A DNA stretch of 6,675 nucleotides from assembly GCA_015494845.1 (NCBI GenBank), contig WGAL01000097.1, positions 1 to 6,675 of the forward strand, in the 5' to 3' direction. The DNA is from Melioribacteraceae bacterium (lineage in GTDB: Bacteria; Bacteroidota; Ignavibacteria; Ignavibacteriales; Melioribacteraceae). Of this stretch, positions 1 through 5,518 are shown in pieces (the stretch's first letter is position 1; each line of letters starts with the position of its first letter). A program made the position numbers and the translations under genes. The notes beneath the pieces are model-generated. The model was not told where the DNA came from. It did not search any database and saw only the letters and a list, made by a program, of their open reading frames with translations.

Positions 1-2026
1 GGATAATATTGGCGCGCAAAAAATACAAGATGTTCAAAACCAAAAGCGCCATTGTTGCGGCGTTTACAACAAACATAAAATACGAATGAAATCCAGAAAG
101 CAAACGCATATCGCGAATATCGGAAAAGAAATTGTATGAACGAAGCAACGCGCGCGAAGCGTCCTCGCGGAACTTCCGCCGCGAATTAATAACGAACGCA
201 ATCAACGCCGCAAGGAAAAGCGGAATCACAATAAACATTAAGGGGAGGTCAGTCTTGCGTACGCCAAGTGGAATAACAATATTCTTGCCGTGTTTTAATT
301 TTTCGCGAACAACATTGTAAACCGTGCGATTCGCTTTTCTGTCAATTCCACAAACGCCGATTTTATACAAATGATTTTCCGAATAAGAAACGTAAAGCGA
401 ATTATAATCGCCGGAATAATCAACCAATGTATTTACAAAAACTCCCGGCAAATTGTTTTGAACCGAAAATCCAAGCAGTTTCTTAAAAAACGCTCCCTGA
501 GCTTCAAAAGAATTTTTTACTATCGAACCGGATTTGCTTCCAAGAAACGCCGGATAAGTTCCGGTTAAGAATAGATTTTTACTCTTTGCAAGAAAATTTA
601 ATGTTTCGTTAGCTTTAATTTTAGAATACAGCTCAACATTAACAAAATCTACATTTGTTTTCTCATTTGGAAATCCGACAAAAGAAGCGAAAGAAAATTT
701 GTCCGAATTATTTTTAACAATTTCTGCAAATTTATTTATATAAGCGATGTGATTTTCATTATCCGGCACAAGCGAATTACCGGCTCCAAAAAGAATTACA
801 TTGTAAAATTTGGAATATTCCGCAACAAGCTCTTTTGAAAAATCGAGCAAAGTCTTATTAAAAATTTCATCTTCCCAAAGAGAGCTCGGCAAAAAATTTA
901 TTGGAACTTCCACGGAAACGAGCAAGCCTTCTTTTGCGCACATTTCTACAATCTTTTCGTCGGGAATTTGATTAGGAAAACGAATGAAATTAAATCCGAG
1001 ATTTTTAGCGAGTTTCAAATCGCGCTTAATCACGTCGTAAGAAAAATCCGGATTTGATGCGGCGGAAAAAGGAACGTAAGTAACGCCGTGAAATTTTAAT
1101 GGAATACCATTCAACTGCAGTTCCCCGCTCTTGCCTTTTGAGATTTTAAGTAGCGGAACATCAAGTGCAATTTCATCAAGAAGAGTATCGCCGGCAAAAA
1201 AAGAAATTTTCGCGTAATACAATTTCGGATTTTTTTGCGTCCACAGAACCGGATTATGCAATTTAACTTCAATTCGGGCGGAAGGCGAACTCAAATTCGA
1301 AACAGCCGAAGCCGACGCGACCGCCTTTAACGAATCGTTAAACAAAGTTAATTTTAACGTAAATTTGCCGGAAGTTTCCGTAACGGTTTTTGTATTAAAT
1401 ACAATGCTCGCGTAAGTCTTTTTCCGTTTTTTAAATAAAGAAAAATCGTAATCAACGGACGAAATACGGTTCTTGGGTATTAATTCGATGTAAATATTTC
1501 CAAGAACTCCGCCAAAATGTTCTGGAAAAAGAAAGCGCTGTAATTGCGGGATTGTGGAATAAGAAGTTAATTCGGATGTTACTTTTATCTTTAATTTATT
1601 CGGCTCGTTTGGAAGCAATATTTCGCTTGGAATATTTATCGTAAACGGTATTGCGCTGTTCGGACGTTTGATTACGCCTTGCTCGTTTATTGAAACTTCG
1701 GCAAAATTTTCAATTCCTTCAAAATGAACGTAAACGTCAAAGTTATCGATTTGCGTTTGAGTAAGAATAAATTCATTCGTAAAAATAAGTGAATTGCCTT
1801 CCGAAAAAAGCGCGGGAATATCGAGTTTTATTTTTTTTGCGGGATTTTCTGGCGAATAAACGGTCCAACCGTGCGACAAATCTATTTGTTTTCGCGTTGC
1901 CGAAGGAAAAAATTCGTTCGCTGATAATTTTTCGTTAAAAACGCGGTTAATCGGTTTTATTTTAATTGCGGCAAAATTTAATGCGACAATCACAAAAAAA
2001 AAGAGTAAAAAGGCGCGAAATTTCAT
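1..2026 (-). CDS. Membrane-anchored GH2-like protein (partial, probable pseudoenzyme)
   Basis: An uninterrupted frame of 675 codons runs from an ATG at 2026-2024 off the left edge, so the C-terminus is missing. Residues 1-20 (MKFRAFLLFFF...NFAA) look like a signal peptide. The rest follows the glycoside hydrolase family 2 layout. A jelly-roll sugar-binding domain (about 45-185) has the conserved patterns VYVHFEGIENFAEVSIN and FGGVLGNIYIEL. An Ig-like domain (about 190-295) ends in NPVLWTQKNPKLYY (W262). A TIM barrel (about 300-560) opens with LQLNGIPLKFHGVTY (N306, G307) and ends in PGVFVNTLVDYSGDY. A hydrophobic helix follows at about 594-616 (LPLMFIVIPLFLAALIAFVI), with a second at about 650-671. 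Active GH2 enzymes have GNE as acid/base and a Glu nucleophile; here the matching places read GAGNS (414-418) and LTGTYPA (487-493). The usual RxxH is R349-F-P-N352. A non-catalytic or altered role is therefore inferred. The fold assignment is fairly sure; activity and substrate are unknown. No Shine-Dalgarno sequence precedes the start. Confidence 0.82.
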   Translation of the reverse strand, partial: MKFRAFLLFFFVIVALNFAAIKIKPINRVFNEKLSANEFFPSATRKQIDLSHGWTVYSPENPAKKIKLDIPALFSEGNSLIFTNEFILTQTQIDNFDVYVHFEGIENFAEVSINEQGVIKRPNSAIPFTINIPSEILLPNEPNKLKIKVTSELTSYSTIPQLQRFLFPEHFGGVLGNIYIELIPKNRISSVDYDFSLFKKRKKTYASIVFNTKTVTETSGKFTLKLTLFNDSLKAVASASAVSNLSSPSARIEVKLHNPVLWTQKNPKLYYAKISFFAGDTLLDEIALDVPLLKISKGKSGELQLNGIPLKFHGVTYVPFSAASNPDFSYDVIKRDLKLAKNLGFNFIRFPNQIPDEKIVEMCAKEGLLVSVEVPINFLPSSLWEDEIFNKTLLDFSKELVAEYSKFYNVILFGAGNSLVPDNENHIAYINKFAEIVKNNSDKFSFASFVGFPNEKTNVDFVNVELYSKIKANETLNFLAKSKNLFLTGTYPAFLGSKSGSIVKNSFEAQGAFFKKLLGFSVQNNLPGVFVNTLVDYSGDYNSLYVSYSENHLYKIGVCGIDRKANRTVYNVVREKLKHGKNIVIPLGVRKTDLPLMFIVIPLFLAALIAFVINSRRKFREDASRALLRSYNFFSDIRDMRLLSGFHSYFMFVVNAATMALLVLNILYFLRANII

Positions 2027-2062
2027 TTTTATCACTAATATTATTGAAAAAATACGGAACTA

Positions 2063-2093
2063 AAAAGATACGAAAACCTACCGCCTTATTCAA
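2063..2093 (-). promoter_or_regulatory. Probable Bacteroidota-type promoter for the GH2-like gene
   Basis: Read on the minus strand, a TTG (2093-2091) is followed after 20 nt by TATCTTTT (2070-2063). The second box matches five of the six fixed positions of the -7 element TAnnTTTG, and the spacing falls within the range usual for such promoters. Transcription would begin some 30 nt before the ATG at 2026. The call rests on motif matching only. Confidence 0.45.
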
Positions 2094-2142
2094 GAATCTG
2101 GCTTTTGAAATAACATTTTGAAGGTCGGCGTTTTTAGCAACG

Positions 2143-2164
2143 GAGACGCGATTAATCGCGTCTC
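2143..2164. repeat. Perfect 22-bp palindrome
   Basis: The two 11-bp arms, GAGACGCGATT and AATCGCGTCTC, are exact reverse complements with no spacer. In RNA this would fold as an 8-9 bp GC-rich stem with a TTAA or ATTAAT loop. It lies 31 nt past the tmRNA 3' end, between that gene and the GH2-like gene. Neither side carries a T-run (minus strand continues CGTTGCTAAAAACG, plus strand TACATTGTAATTTT), so a canonical intrinsic terminator is not supported. It could be a dispersed REP/MITE-like palindrome, a protein-binding site, or a 3'-end-protecting hairpin for precursor tmRNA. Confidence 0.75.
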
Positions 2165-2194
2165 TACATTGTAATTTTAGCTTACGGTAAATAG

Positions 2195-2544
2195 TGGAGG
2201 TGGCGGGAGTCGAACCCGCGTCCGGAGTTACCTGTCAGTGAAACACTACGTGCGTAGTTTGTCGCAGTTGTTTCGCGACGCAAAGCGCGACAAACAGAAC
2301 TTTACGCCGCTATTCCGGTAAGAGTTTCGCCTTGCCTACCCGGAAGCTCGGCTCGGCTATCGTCCCAAACGGCGTTCTTCCAATCCCCAGGACGAAAGGG
2401 AAAGGAGAACGGCTGCGATTTTATTTACGCAGCGAGTGCGAAGTTAGATTCGCCAGTTATTTTTTGTCCGCCGTTTAACGTGTCTGCGGAACACGGCACG
2501 CGTTTCAAAGACCAAATAACCCCGTCGAAACCAATTTCACCCCC
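2195..2544 (-). ncRNA. ssrA: Transfer-messenger RNA (tmRNA), one-piece
   Basis: This RNA rescues ribosomes stalled on broken mRNAs and tags the unfinished protein for degradation, working with SmpB. The 5' end reads GGGGGTGAAATTGGTTTCGA and the 3' end has a T-arm, GCGGG-TTCGACT-CCCGC, followed by CACCTCC and discriminator A. The ends pair as a 7-bp acceptor stem with G·U at the third pair, the alanyl-tRNA synthetase identity element. A pseudoknot (PK1) is visible upstream of the tag: CGTGT (2495-2491) pairs with ACACG (2483-2479), and TCCGC (2490-2486) pairs with GCGGA (2471-2467). A 9-bp stem (2257-2265 with 2287-2295) belongs to the downstream pseudoknot region. The tag frame ends in ALAA-stop. 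The bases after the discriminator are CTA, so the CCA tail is not encoded and must be added. The length of 350 nt is normal. The gene follows the adenosyltransferase stop by 39 nt on the same strand. Confidence 0.96.
2425..2454 (-). other. tmRNA tag-peptide reading frame (GESNFALAA)
   Basis: Within the tmRNA, the codons GGC GAA TCT AAC TTC GCA CTC GCT GCG TAA encode G-E-S-N-F-A-L-A-A, preceded in the finished tag by the alanine charged on the tmRNA. The ALAA end is the usual protease-recognition end. The resume codon is GGC (2454-2452), directly preceded by TAACT, which resembles the TAGTC element that sets the resume point in E. coli. Twelve nucleotides separate PK1 from the resume codon. 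Confidence 0.93.
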
Positions 2545-2546
2545 AA

Positions 2547-2579
2547 TAAATTTGAGGGATTTTTAGGATTGTTTAACAA
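2547..2579 (-). promoter_or_regulatory. Possible tmRNA promoter (weak)
   Basis: On the minus strand, TTG (2579-2577) is followed after 22 nt by CAAATTTA (2554-2547). That box matches only four of the six fixed positions of TAnnTTTG and ends two bases before the mature tmRNA 5' end. The whole element fits in the 39-nt gap after the adenosyltransferase stop. Co-transcription with the upstream operon and processing by RNase P is an equally good explanation. Confidence 0.25.
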
Positions 2580-2583
2580 TTTT

Positions 2584-3138
2584 TTATTTCCCTGGTTCCC
2601 AAACCGGTTCCGGAATTCCTTCTACATAATTAGCGTAACGGGCAAGAACAAACAATAAATCGGATAAACGGTTCAAATAGACGATTACTTTTTCGTTAAT
2701 TTTTTCAGTTTCCGCAAGTAAAACCGTTTTTCTTTCCGCGGTTCTGCAAACCGCTCTTGCAACTTGCAAGTGTCCTGCCGCAGGGTTTCCGCCTGGTAAA
2801 ATAAAAACTTTCAATTCCGGCAAAACTTCTTGTAACTCGTCAATTGTTTTTTCAAGTCGCTCGATATAAGAGTCGTCAATTCTTGTTATTTTCAAATTTG
2901 TTTTTTCGAGCGGCGTAGCCAAATCGCCGCCTAAATCAAACAATTCGTTTTGCGATCGTAAGATTATTTTCTTTAATTTTTCATCTTTAACAAATGCCGC
3001 GGCAAGTCCGAGATGCGAATTTAACACGTCCACCGTGCCGTAAGCGTCAAGACGCGGATGATTTTTGGAAACTCTGTCGCCGCCAAATAAAACTGTGGTG
3101 CCTTTGTCTCCTGTTTTCGTGTAAATTTTAAAAGCCAT
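2584..3138 (-). CDS. pduO: PduO-type cob(I)alamin adenosyltransferase (ATR)
   Basis: This cytosolic enzyme transfers the 5'-deoxyadenosyl group of ATP to cob(I)alamin, giving adenosylcobalamin for B12-dependent mutases, dehydratases or reductases. The family signature is complete: the ATP-binding N-terminus KIYTKTGDKGTT (residues 4-15) with GGDRV, AYGTVD (32-37), QNELFDLGGDLATP (63-76), FILPGG (112-117), ARAVCRTAER (127-136) with the expected active-site arginines R132 and R136, and YLNRLSDLLFVLAR (154-167). F112 and D37 match residues known to matter in the Lactobacillus reuteri enzyme. At 184 residues it is the normal single-domain length, without the C-terminal domain found in some PduO proteins. 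One oddity is TVDV at 35-38, where most relatives have TVDE. It is the last gene of a three-gene operon, starting 14 nt after the lipoprotein stop. No other B12 gene is visible. The ATG at 3138-3136 fits the family start. Confidence 0.95.
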   Translation of the reverse strand: MAFKIYTKTGDKGTTVLFGGDRVSKNHPRLDAYGTVDVLNSHLGLAAAFVKDEKLKKIILRSQNELFDLGGDLATPLEKTNLKITRIDDSYIERLEKTIDELQEVLPELKVFILPGGNPAAGHLQVARAVCRTAERKTVLLAETEKINEKVIVYLNRLSDLLFVLARYANYVEGIPEPVWEPGK

Positions 3139-3152
3139 AATTCTTTAATACC

Positions 3153-4025
3153 TTAATATGGTCTTGTCCAACGCGGATTAACCTTTGTTACGTAAAGTTT
3201 CCTTGTTGTATCCCAATAAAACGGAATGGAATCGACAAGTTTAACGTAGTAGGTCGAGTCGATATAACGGTATTCGTAATAATCCGGATATTTATCGTGA
3301 TTCAAATCCGTCATCGTTCGCTTGTGCGCAATTCCCACGTAAGTTTCAAGCAAATGCGGCGGCTTGCGAATTCCATCGACAAGGAAGAAATTGTAATTTC
3401 TGTGACCGGAAATTATTCCGTCCTCGTAATTGAGTTCAACGTAAAGAATATTTTTCGGTCTCCACCGTTTTAGTTTCATTCTGTTAAAACCGCCGTGAAT
3501 CGGTACAGGAGCGGACCAAACTTCGTGAAAATTATTATCGACGCACTCATAAAGCGTCAAGAAGAAAAACGCCGTTCCGAGTTTTGTGCTGTCGAGATTA
3601 ATAAAACTCGATTCGTAACCCACAACGTTTTTCGTTTCAATATTCCGCTCGCCAGGTTTGGATTTTGCGAGCAACGCAAAAACGTATTTTTTCCCGCCTT
3701 TGCGGTAATAAATTACGGCAGGTTTCGGCAATTTATCAGGCGTTGTTCTGTCCATTACAACAAGCAACGTTCCGGCAGGATAATTTTCAAGCACATATTC
3801 TTCAAGCGAGAGCGTGTCGCATGGAACGCGTTTTCTCTTCAATTTTTTCTCGTGTTCCAACTTGTACTCGCGCGTCGATTTTTCTTTCATTGCCGAATGC
3901 GCGGCGTCCCCGGAAGAACCTAACCCCCTGTGTTTAGGTTTTTCTTCGCTCGAACAAGCCGCAAGAATTAGCGCCAAAAATCCGACAATTACCAATATGT
4001 TTGCAATTTTTCTTTGCATTTTCAT
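3153..4025 (-). CDS. Predicted lipoprotein of unknown function
   Basis: I do not recognise a named family. The N-terminus is a clear lipoprotein signal: basic MKMQRK, a hydrophobic run, then the lipobox LAAC with acylated C24 followed by SS. A charged, probably disordered linker (about 27-68) is rich in Lys, Glu and Arg. The rest (about 70-290) is rich in Tyr, Val and aromatic residues and looks like a beta-rich secreted domain. C69 and C161 could form a disulfide. Near the end, DLNHDKYPDYYEY (240-252) resembles the calcium-binding DxNxDxxxD loop of dockerin, FG-GAP or thrombospondin type-3 repeats. The protein ends in WTRPY. It sits in an operon, 12 nt after the dipeptidase stop and 14 nt before the adenosyltransferase start. 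The start is M1, with M3 (ATG at 4019) an alternative that keeps the lipobox. A frame on the opposite strand is a shadow. Role and partner are unknown. Confidence 0.85.
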   Translation of the reverse strand: MKMQRKIANILVIVGFLALILAACSSEEKPKHRGLGSSGDAAHSAMKEKSTREYKLEHEKKLKRKRVPCDTLSLEEYVLENYPAGTLLVVMDRTTPDKLPKPAVIYYRKGGKKYVFALLAKSKPGERNIETKNVVGYESSFINLDSTKLGTAFFFLTLYECVDNNFHEVWSAPVPIHGGFNRMKLKRWRPKNILYVELNYEDGIISGHRNYNFFLVDGIRKPPHLLETYVGIAHKRTMTDLNHDKYPDYYEYRYIDSTYYVKLVDSIPFYWDTTRKLYVTKVNPRWTRPY

Positions 4026-4037
4026 TTCTATTATTAT

Positions 4038-5414
4038 TTATTTCATTTTTGCCACTTCGTCGAAGAAATGTATCGAACTGTAAATTCCGCGTTCAAAATT
4101 ATTTAACGGGAAATGTTCGTTCGGCGAATGAATATCGTCGGTTTCAAGTCCGAAGCCCATTAAAATTACCGGCGCTTTAAGTTGTTCCATAAAATCAACC
4201 ACTATCGGAATGGAACCGCCTTCGCGCGTGTAAACCGTTTTTCTTCCGAATACTTTCGAGGTTGCGCGAGCCGCCGCTTGCAAATACGGATCGTTCAACG
4301 GAATCAGTGCAGGACGTCCGCCGTGCAAATCGATAACATCTACTTTAACGCTTTTCGGCGCAATTTCCTTAATGTATTTTTTGAACATACGCGCAATCTT
4401 TTTCGGGTCTTGATTCGGCACAAGTCGCATACTGATTTTAGCGACCGCTTTCGAAGGCAGAACCGTTTTTGCGCCTTCTCCCGTGTAACCGCCGTAAATT
4501 CCGTTTACGTCGAGCGTGGGACGCGTCCACAATCTTTCAAGCGTCGAGTAACCTTTTTCGCCCCACAATTCGCGCACGCCGTATTCCCGCGCCATTTTTT
4601 TATCGCTGAATTTCAACGACGCGAAATTTTCTTTTTCTTTCTTCGTCAGTTTCAAAACGTCGTCGTAAAAACCCGGAATCGTAATGCGATTTCTTTTGTC
4701 GTGCAATTTCGCAATCATTCGCGCAAGTTCGTTTGCGGGATTATTTATCGCGCCGCCGAAACTTCCCGAGTGTAAATCGCGGTTTGGTCCGGTAACGTGA
4801 ACTTCAAGATAAGCCAATCCGCGCAAACCGTAAGTGATTGTGGGAATATTCGGCGCGTACATACTCGTATCGGAAATTAAAACCGCGTCGCATTTCAGCA
4901 ATTTTTTATTCTTTTTATCTTTAATGAATTTCTCAATACTTTCGCCACCGGCTTCTTCTTCGCCTTCGATTAAAAATTTAACGTTTACAGGCAATTCGCC
5001 GTGAACTTTCAAATACGCTTCAACGCCTTTGATATGAATAAGATTTTGTCCTTTGTTGTCGTCTGCGCCGCGAGCGTAAATTTTGCCGTCTTTAATTACC
5101 GGTTCGAACGGGTCGTTATCCCAAAGTTCGTACGGGTCGGCAGGTTGAACGTCGTAGTGTCCGTAAATTAAAATCGTCGGTTTTCCTTTCGCTTCGAGCC
5201 ATTCGCCGTAAACCAAAGGGTTCCCTTCTGTTTTTATTTTCTTTACGTTTTTCATTCCGGCGTCTTTTAATTTTGTTACGACAAAATCAGCGCACTTGTT
5301 TACGTCATTTTTAAATTTCGGGTCGGTGCTTACACTCGGAATTCTCAAATAATCTTTTAATTCGTCCACGTAAGAATTGAAATTTTTCTTTGCGAAATTC
5401 AATACTTCTTTCAT
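4038..5414 (-). CDS. M20-family metallopeptidase (dipeptidase)
   Basis: This is a two-zinc cytosolic peptidase that probably hydrolyses dipeptides, as CNDP-like M20 enzymes do. All metal and catalytic motifs are present: YGHYDVQP (H86 metal ligand, D88 catalytic), ARGADDNKGQ (bridging D119), EGEEEAGG (general base E153, ligand E154), LISDTSM (D182), RDLHSGSFGG (H215, in the lid/dimerisation domain) and DDIHSPNEH (H429, last ligand). REGGSIP near 397-403 is the usual substrate-contact loop. At 458 residues it has normal length, with the catalytic domain split by the dimerisation insert (about 200-320). No signal peptide is seen, so it is cytosolic. It is the first gene of the operon and has the only strong ribosome binding site in the window. 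The exact substrate cannot be read from sequence; carnosine-like or general dipeptides are possible. Confidence 0.95.
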   Translation of the reverse strand: MKEVLNFAKKNFNSYVDELKDYLRIPSVSTDPKFKNDVNKCADFVVTKLKDAGMKNVKKIKTEGNPLVYGEWLEAKGKPTILIYGHYDVQPADPYELWDNDPFEPVIKDGKIYARGADDNKGQNLIHIKGVEAYLKVHGELPVNVKFLIEGEEEAGGESIEKFIKDKKNKKLLKCDAVLISDTSMYAPNIPTITYGLRGLAYLEVHVTGPNRDLHSGSFGGAINNPANELARMIAKLHDKRNRITIPGFYDDVLKLTKKEKENFASLKFSDKKMAREYGVRELWGEKGYSTLERLWTRPTLDVNGIYGGYTGEGAKTVLPSKAVAKISMRLVPNQDPKKIARMFKKYIKEIAPKSVKVDVIDLHGGRPALIPLNDPYLQAAARATSKVFGRKTVYTREGGSIPIVVDFMEQLKAPVILMGFGLETDDIHSPNEHFPLNNFERGIYSSIHFFDEVAKMK

Positions 5415-5420
5415 CTTGTG

Positions 5421-5425
5421 CTCCC
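5421..5425 (-). promoter_or_regulatory. Shine-Dalgarno site of the M20 dipeptidase
   Basis: GGGAG, inside AAAGGGAG, lies six bases before the ATG at 5414. It fixes that start. It stands out because the other genes here have no comparable site. Confidence 0.75.
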
Positions 5426-5456
5426 TTTCAAACTACAATTAATTTTTATTAACAAA

Positions 5457-5464
5457 CAAATATA
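5457..5464 (-). promoter_or_regulatory. Candidate -7 box for the dipeptidase operon
   Basis: TATATTTG on the minus strand matches all fixed positions of the Bacteroidota element TAnnTTTG, 42 nt before the dipeptidase ATG. No TTG or TTTG box is found 17-23 nt upstream. The surrounding DNA is very AT-rich, so a chance match is possible. Confidence 0.35.
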
Positions 5465-5482
5465 TTAATTTTACAAGTTAAT

Positions 5483-5490
5483 TAGTTTTG
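5483..5490 (+). promoter_or_regulatory. Candidate -7 box for the LptF/LptG gene
   Basis: TAGTTTTG matches all fixed positions of TAnnTTTG and lies 28 nt before the TTG start at 5519. No -33 TTG is present at the right distance. With the box at 5457-5464 on the other strand it would make a compact divergent promoter pair, 18 bp apart. Confidence 0.33.
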
Positions 5491-5518
5491 CCTAAATAAA
5501 AAAAGCGTAAAATTTATT

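Noticed and set aside
132..568. Two short plus-strand open frames near the left edge
   Set aside because: They are antisense to the continuous GH2-like frame and have no ribosome site, motif or promoter.
2245..2258. ACTACG/CGTAGT inverted repeat
   Set aside because: It lies inside the tmRNA and overlaps the 9-bp pseudoknot-region stem, so tmRNA folding explains it.
2568..2580. Small palindrome ATTGTT-T-AACAAT upstream of the tmRNA
   Set aside because: It has 6-bp AT-rich arms with a one-base centre, too tight to fold as an RNA hairpin and likely by chance in such AT-rich DNA. An operator role cannot be supported.
3495..3923. 142-codon plus-strand open frame opposite the lipoprotein gene
   Set aside because: It lies inside a minus-strand gene with a clear lipobox and operon spacing. 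Its translation is rich in Arg, Phe and Cys without motifs, as expected for a shadow frame.
4182..4775. 197-codon plus-strand open frame opposite the dipeptidase gene
   Set aside because: The minus strand here encodes the metal-site and lid motifs of an M20 enzyme. The plus-strand product is Arg/Phe/Asn-rich with no recognisable pattern.
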